Assembly: GCF_000759475.1 (NCBI RefSeq) | Contig: NZ_CP009454.1 | Coordinates: 4,216,001-4,280,000 of the forward strand | From: Pantoea rwandensis | GTDB lineage: Bacteria; Pseudomonadota; Gammaproteobacteria; Enterobacterales; Enterobacteriaceae | Length of the DNA stretch: 64,000 nucleotides | Direction of reading: 5' to 3' | In this document: positions 52,367 through 58,541 of the stretch, piece after piece | Numbering within the stretch: position 1 is the first letter of the stretch | Layout of the letters: every line of letters begins with the position of its first letter | Notes under the pieces: model-generated | What the model was told of the DNA's origin: nothing | Databases searched by the model: none | What the model saw: the letters and a program-made list of their open reading frames with translations, nothing else | Program-made: the position numbers and the translations under genes

Positions 52367-52394
52367 ACGGATAATTGTTGCTAAGATTTTGTTT

Positions 52395-52636
52395 TTAATA
52401 CAGCGACAGGAAAGTGTGGAATTACCACTGACAGCTTTATGTGCCGCAGTAGTATTATCGAATTCTCAACAGCAGAATAAGCGCTGCGTTATCTGCAAAG
52501 CATTTCTGATACCGATATCGTCCCTGAGCCAGAATGCCTTCCCGGAACAGAAATATATCCTTCCGGAGGTGAAAAATGACACTTACCGTGCGGCCTGGCG
52601 TGATCTTGACCCGCCATCTCCAGATAGGTATTGTAT
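52395..52636 (+). pseudogene. Decayed element genes truncated next to an IS3 remnant
   Basis: A frame reading EFSTAE-stop-ALRYLQSISDTDIVPEPE and ending YPSGGEK at 52,579 looks like the tail of a gene with internal stops. It overlaps, in the usual ICE manner, the start of another gene: GGAGGTGAAAA then ATG at 52,576 (MTLTVRPGVILTRHLQIG), which ends abruptly where the IS3 tail begins. So the element is interrupted at about 52,620-52,638. Confidence 0.6.
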
Positions 52637-52637
52637 C

Positions 52638-52724
52638 TTAAGTTAACGATGCCAGCTGCCGTCGGTATTCCCTCGGGGAATGATATCCCAGCACGCTGTA
52701 CGTATGATTTTCATTGTAATAGCG
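52638..52724 (-). mobile_element. IS3-family transposase OrfB C-terminal remnant
   Basis: On the minus strand the bases encode RYYNENHTYSVLGYHSPREY followed by RRQLASLT and a stop. The N-E-N-x-T-x-S-x-L-G-Y-x-S-P-x-E-Y pattern is the conserved C-terminus of IS3-family OrfB. Only about 29 codons remain; a stop precedes them in frame. It separates the decayed element genes from the AT-rich cargo operon. Confidence 0.85.
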
Positions 52725-52770
52725 TCACTAAAATGAATTTTTTTCGCTATCAAAGAAAATCATATTGCCT

Positions 52771-53967
52771 TCATCGGCTAGTCGATTTTTTAATTCCAAC
52801 TAAACTCGATAAAATAATCAAAAAAGCCATCGTTATAAATGAAGAAAATAACCCTAATGCAGCAAAACAACCTGCAATAAGTCCAGAGCTCGCTTCTGCA
52901 GTATTCGCTAAGGTAGAAAAAGTACCAAAGCTCTTTCCTATATTATCTTGTGCGGAATAAGATTGAATGGCTGAGACTAATGTTATATCAACAAGTGCGC
53001 CTATAAAACCAAGCGCTAAGGCTAAAGCTATGACTAATGAAATATTTATTAAAGAGACAACAGGGAGAGAAAGCATTACGACACCGTAGCAGAACCAGAA
53101 TAGCATTAACTTATAAACACTTGTGTTGTAGACAATTTTCGTATAAAAAATGCCCCCTAAAATAGTACCGCAAGCGCTAGCGGAGAAGATGTAACTAGTA
53201 ATTATTTCATTCCCTCCATTTTCAAGAACATATGCTGGAATTATAAATCTTAAAATAGATCCTGTAAAAAGTATACATACCGCTGAGCCGAAGATCGCAA
53301 TAAATAATTCCGCTTTAGAGTGATAAATCTCCTTAAGATATAGGATATTCTCTTTATAAACCCTTGATAAATTAAATTCAACATCACTCGTCGAGCTTTT
53401 ATATGTAAATTGCATCAGTATAACTATAGAAGTGAAGTATGTCACAGCATTAAATAGCATAACGTACCGCTTATCTGATAAAGATATAATCAATGTGCAA
53501 ATTAAAGGGCCAATTACAGATGCTGACTCCTCTATTATTTGCATTATTCCATTAACACGAGTCAAATCTTTTTTGAAGAATAGATTTGGAATTGCCGTCT
53601 GAAAACTGGGCTGAAAAATGCTCCTGCCGATTGTGGTTAATATTGAGGCTAACATCATTAACTCGACGTTTAAAAAGTCGCAGTAGTAAAAGATGAAGAT
53701 TAATGATGTTGCAATTAACCTTATTATTTCGCTATAAATAACATTAGATTTTATTTTTCTATTGTCAGCAAGCCAACCACCCAGCGGACCAAAAAAAAGG
53801 AAGGGTATAAATCTGAAAAAATACACTATCCCAATCAGCCAGAAGTTATTGTTAGTAATCTCTAACAGAATAAATACAAATGCAACTTCATAGGCATAAT
53901 CGCCTGTTTTAGAAATGAATAAAGATGATGCCAACAAATTAAAGTTTTTATTTTTTAATAGCGACAT
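52771..53967 (-). CDS. MFS exporter of the cargo operon
   Basis: A 398-residue major facilitator transporter of the EntS/MFS_3 type with about twelve hydrophobic segments. The start LLKNKNFNLLASSLFISKTGDYAYEVAF and the loop 2-3 motif RFIPFLFFGPLGGWLADNRK are characteristic. The ATG at 53,967 has GAGG upstream and lies inside the P450 gene (20-base overlap), so translation is coupled. As the last gene of the operon it probably exports the product and may give self-protection. Strongly AT-rich codon use sets it apart from the backbone. Confidence 0.88.
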   Translation of the reverse strand: MSLLKNKNFNLLASSLFISKTGDYAYEVAFVFILLEITNNNFWLIGIVYFFRFIPFLFFGPLGGWLADNRKIKSNVIYSEIIRLIATSLIFIFYYCDFLNVELMMLASILTTIGRSIFQPSFQTAIPNLFFKKDLTRVNGIMQIIEESASVIGPLICTLIISLSDKRYVMLFNAVTYFTSIVILMQFTYKSSTSDVEFNLSRVYKENILYLKEIYHSKAELFIAIFGSAVCILFTGSILRFIIPAYVLENGGNEIITSYIFSASACGTILGGIFYTKIVYNTSVYKLMLFWFCYGVVMLSLPVVSLINISLVIALALALGFIGALVDITLVSAIQSYSAQDNIGKSFGTFSTLANTAEASSGLIAGCFAALGLFSSFITMAFLIILSSLVGIKKSTSR

Positions 53968-55048
53968 TTTTCTCAACCTCAATTACAAATTTTTCAGCAC
54001 CTAAAGCTGAAAATCCTTCAGATATTGCAGAAATTGATAATTCAAAGTTTTTACTTCTGTCAACTATCAATTGTACAACCTTTGATGCTATAGACATTGC
54101 AACGCCCATCCCAATACATAAATGTACTCCTGCCCCGAATGACAGTGGCCTTTTTTTTCTTCCATGAATGAAGGAAAATGGAGATTCAAAAACGTTAGGA
54201 TCAAAATTAGCCAATCCAGTCATAAACAATACTTTATCACCTTTTTTAAAGCTAACTCCCTGATATTCGAAGTCCTGATTAAATACACGACCTACAGATA
54301 AAACTGGCGGATGAAGACGGGAAACCTCTGTTATGAGGGCGTTGATTGAACAGGGAAATGGAAGCAAATTAAAATTTTTTATATCGAATAACGCGGCAAC
54401 AATCAATTGCATTGTGGTTTGATGAGCTGCAACGAAAGCTATTGTTAAATCAATAGAGTCAATATCATAAGATTCTTTGCTAATATTAACATTAGAGTCT
54501 TGGGATATTTCATAATAAATCTTTAGAAAAGACTCCATTATATCCACAAAGTGATCACGCCCTTGCACCTTACCATCAAATAGATTTCCAACATTTTCAG
54601 CGTGGCGAGATATGTTTCCTGAAAAACTAATCCCAGTTAGCAACTCCGCCAGCCTATTATTTAATGCTCCTAAATGCTGCTCGGTAATTACTTTATCTTG
54701 AATAAATAACGACAATTCTTCAAAATTGATGCTCTTATAGTTTTCATGAATTATATTAATAACGTTGCTTTTACTGTGATCCCTAAAAATCAGTGACTTA
54801 GTAAGCAAAAATTGTGCTTTTTCAACAGTGTATTTCTGGCTATCATCAAATAAATCCAAGGGAACTTGCATCCTGTTCTTCGTCAGAACGCTACTGTTCA
54901 ATAACTCCACACAGCTATTGTAACCATAGAAAATCCAACTTTTTTTCTCTTCGTCAAATACATACCCCCTAGAAAGAATATCTCTTGAATTCAGTTCAAA
55001 ATATCTTTTCTTAAACTCGTCTATTAAGTTTTTAGAGACATTAGACAT
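53948..55048 (-). CDS. Cytochrome P450 of the cargo operon
   Basis: A 366-residue bacterial P450. The heme loop is FGAGVHLC (Cys311), the ExxR motif is EVSR (Glu241, Arg244) followed by LHPPVLSVGRVF. The I-helix reads AAHQTT (207-212) where most P450s have A-G-x-E/D-T-T, so the usual acidic residue is Gln210; this is seen in some P450s that couple radicals rather than insert oxygen. No transmembrane anchor is present. It starts inside the end of the radical SAM gene (8-base overlap). Redox partners are not encoded nearby. Likely role: oxidation or cross-linking of an aromatic residue, by inference. Confidence 0.92.
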   Translation of the reverse strand: MSNVSKNLIDEFKKRYFELNSRDILSRGYVFDEEKKSWIFYGYNSCVELLNSSVLTKNRMQVPLDLFDDSQKYTVEKAQFLLTKSLIFRDHSKSNVINIIHENYKSINFEELSLFIQDKVITEQHLGALNNRLAELLTGISFSGNISRHAENVGNLFDGKVQGRDHFVDIMESFLKIYYEISQDSNVNISKESYDIDSIDLTIAFVAAHQTTMQLIVAALFDIKNFNLLPFPCSINALITEVSRLHPPVLSVGRVFNQDFEYQGVSFKKGDKVLFMTGLANFDPNVFESPFSFIHGRKKRPLSFGAGVHLCIGMGVAMSIASKVVQLIVDRSKNFELSISAISEGFSALGAEKFVIEVEKNVAIKK

Positions 55049-56432
55049 ACATTAGCTCTTTTTTTGCGATGAATTTACCTGGTGTATTCAATTGTTCGGT
55101 TATAAATCTTTTCATGGCCACCTGATCAGCTTCGGGCATAAGCCAATACATGATATTTGTATACCAATACCATCCCAACTTAGTGAGATAAAAACTTCCG
55201 CCGGTATCAATAATTAATTTATTCTGGATGAGGATCTCGATTTTTTCTTGCAAAGCGAACGGTATCTGGTTCATCTTCACTTTATCTTTGCTGATAACCC
55301 CATGATACGGAAGGCGTAAAATTATTGGTTTCATCTCATCCAAAATTGGTGGATGCTTGCTGATAGTCGCCATAACCTCTCCCTTCTCAAGAGAAGTCAG
55401 GTATTTGTTCCTGCTGGATGTATTGGTTATAACATGTTCTCTTATAGAGCTGACGGCATTGACTCCAAAACCATGTAGGTCATGATCTGAATATCCATAA
55501 ACATGCTCATGATAAATAAAACTGTATTCGTCAGTTACAACTTCATTGGTGACATTTTTGCATCTAAAATAGCCATGCCCATTATGAGGCATAAATCCCT
55601 TACTTCTCATGTATGCATCCACTAACATATTCATAGTGAATTTTCTAGTAGCCGTTGTTAGCGGCAATTCCCTGTTTTGAATTGCCTTATGCAACTTGGC
55701 CTGAGTCATAACGTTATCTATTGGATATATGTCAATATTAGTCGTCCCTAAATCAATAGCCTTTTCCAAGTCCCTAATTATATCCTCCTCATCTTGACCA
55801 TTCATGCCATATAAAATATCAAATAGTACATTATTGAAATTTTTGTTTAAAATTTCTGAGGCAAATTCGATCTGCTCAAATGTTGATGTTAAATTAAATA
55901 ATTTCCGCCACTCTGGATTGAATGTCTGAAGACCAAAACGAGGATGGGTAACCCCCATTTCTTTTAATGCGTTAACTTTCTCTTCTGTTAGGCTCTTAAT
56001 TTCTATTTCAAAAGAAAACTCACATCCCTCTGAAAGGTTAAAATGTTTTTTTATAGTTTCACCTATGCGAAAAATATTTTCCGGGGATAGTAATGATGGG
56101 GTGCCACCTCCAAAAAATATTGACCTTACAGGAATCGCTTTGTAATCGTTGAAATTTGATTTTATTTCTAATTCTTTGATTAACATTTCGGTGTATTTAT
56201 CAACCAACTCAGCGTCTTTGTAAGCTCCTCTTGTGAAAGGACAGAATGTACATATAGTTTCGCAGAAGGGTATATGAAAATATAAAGCTCGAGACTTTAT
56301 ATTCTTATTGCTGTTGGAAAGAACATCTTCCAGGCTCAAGTTTGCTATGCTTTTCCCTTGATTTGGGAAGAAGAAATTATATACAGGAAATTGATAATCA
56401 AACTTAAATAGGCCATTGTCTTTAATGTTCAT
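55041..56432 (-). CDS. HemN/HemW-like radical SAM enzyme of the cargo operon
   Basis: A 463-residue radical SAM protein. The 4Fe-4S motif is CETICTFC (Cys57, Cys61, Cys64), followed by FFGGGTPSLLSP (about 107-118), FEIEIKSLTEEK and RFGLQTFNPEW, the pattern of HemN/HemW and of class C radical SAM methylases. A HemW-like C-terminal domain ends around residue 450. Class C enzymes often bind two SAM molecules and make C-C bonds; the SAM decarboxylase next door makes an altered SAM a possible co-substrate. AAGGA precedes the ATG and the gap to the decarboxylase is nine bases. A plain coproporphyrinogen oxidase is unlikely given the context and sequence. Confidence 0.88.
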   Translation of the reverse strand: MNIKDNGLFKFDYQFPVYNFFFPNQGKSIANLSLEDVLSNSNKNIKSRALYFHIPFCETICTFCPFTRGAYKDAELVDKYTEMLIKELEIKSNFNDYKAIPVRSIFFGGGTPSLLSPENIFRIGETIKKHFNLSEGCEFSFEIEIKSLTEEKVNALKEMGVTHPRFGLQTFNPEWRKLFNLTSTFEQIEFASEILNKNFNNVLFDILYGMNGQDEEDIIRDLEKAIDLGTTNIDIYPIDNVMTQAKLHKAIQNRELPLTTATRKFTMNMLVDAYMRSKGFMPHNGHGYFRCKNVTNEVVTDEYSFIYHEHVYGYSDHDLHGFGVNAVSSIREHVITNTSSRNKYLTSLEKGEVMATISKHPPILDEMKPIILRLPYHGVISKDKVKMNQIPFALQEKIEILIQNKLIIDTGGSFYLTKLGWYWYTNIMYWLMPEADQVAMKRFITEQLNTPGKFIAKKELMYV

Positions 56433-56441
56433 AATAAATCC

Positions 56442-56840
56442 TTAATTGAAAGTTTCTATATTCACACCTTTCTCTATATTGTATTTAGAAACGCTACCCC
56501 CCCTTTCAAGATAGCGAACTAGCAGCCTTTTGCTTTCACCTAATTCTTTCTCAATTTCTTTGATTGCTAACAAACAGTCTTTACCACATGTATATAGATC
56601 AATACTTATATAATTATTTTCAGGGTATGTATGAAAGGAAAGATGCGATTCACTCAAGAGATACACACCCGTAACTCCTTCACCTCCTGAATCAAACTTG
56701 TGAAATATTGAACCAAGAATAGTAAATTCTGTTCGATTCAATATTCCCGTGAAAATTGATTTTAATGAATTCTCGCTTCTCAGTAATTCTGAGTTTTCGA
56801 GGACTATATCAAGTACGTAGTGATGACCTGTATCATCCAT
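56442..56840 (-). CDS. S-adenosylmethionine decarboxylase proenzyme (SpeH type)
   Basis: A 132-residue class 1B SAM decarboxylase like that of Thermotoga. The self-cleavage site is LSESHLSFHTYPE, with the pyruvoyl serine at Ser65, the proton-donor His70 and the catalytic Cys85 (DLYTCG), spaced exactly as in the archetype (Ser+5, Ser+20). The ATG at 56,840 has AAAGGTGA upstream and opens MDDTGHHYVLDIV. E. coli uses a longer SpeD; this form is foreign to the host. Its product, decarboxylated SAM, is normally an aminopropyl donor for spermidine. No aminopropyltransferase is encoded here, so use by the radical SAM enzyme or another acceptor is inferred. Confidence 0.93.
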   Translation of the reverse strand: MDDTGHHYVLDIVLENSELLRSENSLKSIFTGILNRTEFTILGSIFHKFDSGGEGVTGVYLLSESHLSFHTYPENNYISIDLYTCGKDCLLAIKEIEKELGESKRLLVRYLERGGSVSKYNIEKGVNIETFN

Positions 56841-56862
56841 ACAATCACCTTTATGTATTACC

Positions 56863-56894
56863 AAAGGCAAGGGCAGAGACCTGCCCTTGCCTTT
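56863..56894 (-). promoter_or_regulatory. 14-bp hairpin between precursor peptide and enzymes
   Basis: AAAGGCAAGGGCAG, a four-base loop and CTGCCCTTGCCTTT form a perfect stem starting two bases after the peptide stop and ending 22 bases before the decarboxylase ATG. On the transcribed strand it is followed by GGTAATA, not a T tract. A partial terminator or mRNA stabiliser that keeps peptide message in excess is a common arrangement in RiPP operons. Confidence 0.85.
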
Positions 56895-56896
56895 TT

Positions 56897-56971
56897 TTAC
56901 CAAGCTACGCCGTTAAAGTCATAGTTTTCAGTTGAAGATTCAGTTACGAACAGTTCGATTGCACTTTCCAT
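56897..56971 (-). CDS. 24-residue candidate RiPP precursor peptide
   Basis: A short gene with a clear ribosome site (AGAGG, seven bases before ATG). It begins MESAIELFVTESS and ends NYDFNGVAW, Trp being the last residue. The N-terminal part is acidic and helix-prone like a leader; the C-terminal part holds Tyr17, Phe19 and Trp24, the residue types that P450 and radical SAM enzymes modify. It is the first gene of the operon, followed by a hairpin and four enzyme or transport genes. An alternative is a regulatory leader peptide, but it has no run of control codons. No homologue is known to me. Confidence 0.75.
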   Translation of the reverse strand: MESAIELFVTESSTENYDFNGVAW

Positions 56972-57041
56972 AATAAACCTCTCATATTGGGTAAAATTTA
57001 AGTTTATGCAGCAGTCAATATCATTAACAACTGCACGGGTA

Positions 57042-57070
57042 ATTATATAAACCAAAATAATGGTTAAGTG
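57042..57070 (-). promoter_or_regulatory. Possible promoter of the cargo operon
   Basis: On the minus strand a perfect TATAAT (57,047-57,042) lies about 70 bases upstream of the peptide ATG. The -35 region at 17 bases (CACTTA) is weak, so an activator may be needed. No regulator gene is in the cargo. Confidence 0.4.
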
Positions 57071-57442
57071 ATCATACGATTTTCCAATGCGTGATAAATG
57101 TCACATAAAATTAAACTATAAAATAGCAAGAAAATAATTTACATGTTTATTATTTAAATCGAAATCAAACGCACGCACCTTGCAAGCCCCTGAAATATAT
57201 ATAGTATAAAGTCAATGTCTTCCTTTTTAGTTTCAATCAATAACCTCTCCTAATTCCAAGGGAGGTTTTAAATAACATCACTGTTAAGATTGACAAACCT
57301 TTGACAGGGCTAAAATTTTCCCATTGCAAACGAAAACATAAGTCATGCAACTGTATGATTCGGTTTTATGGATGATCGTAAGCAAGATTTATCTGGGCTT
57401 TGATATTTATGTATCAACAGTTGTTGAAATCCTAAAAAAGTT

Positions 57443-57556
57443 TTAAAGATTATCAAGGGCCGTCTGTTTAATGAGTTCGAGTACGTTATTCGGGGGTGAT
57501 GACTTGTGTCTTCTTACCCCCTTGGTGAAGAGAATACGCCACCCTTGAGGAAACAT
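57443..57556 (-). CDS. 37-residue frame, possible remnant of an element gene
   Basis: ATG at 57,556 opens MFPQGWRILFTKGVRRHKSS and runs to a stop at 57,443 (ending LELIKQTALDNL). No good ribosome site is seen. It lies where an element gene would start, because a degenerate copy of the intergenic motif is just upstream, so it may be a truncated 5' end. It is not recognised. Confidence 0.25.
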   Translation of the reverse strand: MFPQGWRILFTKGVRRHKSSPPNNVLELIKQTALDNL

Positions 57557-57583
57557 TGTTATCTAAAAGCTGATAAATACACG

Positions 57584-57633
57584 GCCAAAGCTTTCTCTGT
57601 GGTCGCTCAGTAAGGCCGGATAAATCGGTTCAG
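57584..57633 (-). repeat. Degenerate copy of an element intergenic sequence
   Basis: 50 bases starting CTGAACCGATTTATCCGG on the minus strand match 58,534-58,485 at 42 of 50 positions. The matching copy lies between the DUF1281-like gene and its terminator. Confidence 0.85.
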
Positions 57634-57693
57634 AAAGTGCTACCGTCAAGCTAGCGTGAAACCAATTAAAAATAGAACGTTTTTAAAATGACT

Positions 57694-57716
57694 AAAAAAC
57701 GCTCCCGGGGGAGCGT
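57694..57716 (-). terminator. Terminator of the methylase-like gene
   Basis: On the minus strand ACGCTCCC, a two-base loop and GGGAGCGT are followed by TTTTT, 17 bases past the stop. Confidence 0.88.
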
Positions 57717-57732
57717 CTGGTTTACAATGATT

Positions 57733-58416
57733 TTAGGCAACCTCAGTTAAAGCAGTACGCAGTCGATGTGACCAGTTTCCCTGGAAGTGTGCAGGCGTAA
57801 GTAATACTCGCCGGCGCTCATCATTCAGTGAATTACCGATCACCACCTCACCGGCCACACCACACAGCGAAAGTTGTATATACGCCATACCGGCTGCCAG
57901 CGGATCGATGTCGGTGGCCGAAACCCATAAACAACGATGAGGAGAGTAGCCTGCCTCACGTAAAACACTGGCAAATGCCAGCGTCATACAGCCGGCGCCA
58001 CAGGCTGGTTCGGAAAGCGTAATAAACGCCTTGTCTCTGAAATTTTCTTCGACGTTGCCAAGCTGTATTCTGGCCATCATTATCGCAACGCTCCAGGGGG
58101 TAAAAAACTGAGCGCGGTACTTATCGCCCATCTCAAGCTGCATAAAGACCCGCCCCAGAAAATCACCCGGCTCCTCCTCAAGCCCGTTTAGCACATGGGC
58201 CAGCAGATGCGCCATGTTCTCCACGTCGGGCTTTTCATACCGTGACACGATGCGCAGATACTTCTGCTCGCGCTTTTCGCAGAACTGAAGGCGATTTTCC
58301 AGTGCAATGACACTGCAGCTGATGAAATCTTCAAACACCTGGTGCCGGCGGTGGTAACGGGCCGTCTGGCTGAAGAGAGAAAGAAAGGCTTTTTCGTGGT
58401 TTATGACTTGTTTCAT
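57733..58416 (-). CDS. Short N6-adenine methyltransferase-like protein lacking motif IV
   Basis: A 227-residue protein with the HsdM-type N-terminal signature YRAQFFTPWSVA and SAM-binding motif I as LSEPACGAGCMTLAFA, then ATDIDPLAAGMAYIQL. The catalytic motif IV (N/D-P-P-Y/F) of active N6-adenine methylases is not present; VIGNSLNDERR stands about where it would be. Such short orphan proteins occur on plasmids and ICEs, and their activity is uncertain. The ATG at 58,416 has GAGGAAG upstream. It belongs to the leftward accessory module together with ardC, which suggests a link to restriction avoidance. Confidence 0.78.
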   Translation of the reverse strand: MKQVINHEKAFLSLFSQTARYHRRHQVFEDFISCSVIALENRLQFCEKREQKYLRIVSRYEKPDVENMAHLLAHVLNGLEEEPGDFLGRVFMQLEMGDKYRAQFFTPWSVAIMMARIQLGNVEENFRDKAFITLSEPACGAGCMTLAFASVLREAGYSPHRCLWVSATDIDPLAAGMAYIQLSLCGVAGEVVIGNSLNDERRRVLLTPAHFQGNWSHRLRTALTEVA

Positions 58417-58434
58417 GCGTGCTTCCTCGTGCAG

Positions 58435-58477
58435 AGGGAACACGCACCCGGAGGGAAACGGTGTTCCCTTCAGGGTG
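58435..58477 (-). promoter_or_regulatory. Structured leader of the methylase-like gene
   Basis: In the + coordinates AGGGAACAC (58,435-58,443) pairs with GTGTTCCCT (58,461-58,469) and CACCC (58,445-58,449) pairs with GGGTG (58,473-58,477). The two helices interleave, the topology of a pseudoknot or of two competing folds, just upstream of the ribosome site. Confidence 0.6.
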
Positions 58478-58504
58478 AAAAAAAGCCACAGCTCTCGCTG
58501 TGGC
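58478..58504 (-). terminator. Terminator of the DUF1281-like gene
   Basis: On the minus strand GCCACAGC, loop GAGA and GCTGTGGC are followed by TTTTTTT. It lies 38 bases past the stop and directly precedes the next leader. Confidence 0.9.
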
Positions 58505-58534
58505 CGGTCAGTGAAGCCGGATAAACCGGTTCAG
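58485..58534 (-). repeat. Element intergenic sequence, intact copy
   Basis: This stretch, CTGAACCGGTTTATCCGG onward, includes the terminator stem and is repeated in degenerate form at 57,584-57,633. A shorter relative (CTGAATCG then TTCACTGAC) lies near 61,320-61,345. Confidence 0.8.
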
Positions 58535-58541
58535 GTTGGTG

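Larger units (their letters stand above)
56972..57693. other. AT-rich intergenic region upstream of the cargo operon
   Basis: About 720 bases between the peptide gene and the next element gene. Besides the -10 box noted separately it holds a 37-codon frame on the minus strand and a degenerate copy of an element intergenic sequence near its right side. I see no full gene. The junction between cargo and element DNA probably lies here, left of about 57,556. Confidence 0.5.

Noticed and set aside
52073..52384. A 103-codon + strand frame starting MQNKRDKLLIASWGD
   Set aside because: This is a piece of the broken gene that begins at 51,938 read past the frameshift, not an independent gene.
55041..56432. 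Calling the radical SAM gene hemN or hemW
   Set aside because: The motif pattern is of that superfamily, but it sits in a foreign operon with a peptide, P450 and SAM decarboxylase, so a heme role is unlikely.
52771..56971. Assigning the cargo to microcin C, pantocin A or PQQ
   Set aside because: There is no adenylating MccB/PaaA-type enzyme, no PqqC/D/E set, and the peptide does not resemble MccA, PaaP or PqqA.
57344..57445. A 33-codon hydrophobic frame on the + strand (MQLYDSVLWMIVSKIYLG onward)
   Set aside because: It has no ribosome site and no context for a toxin or leader, and TTGACA-like boxes nearby lack a good -10 at proper spacing.
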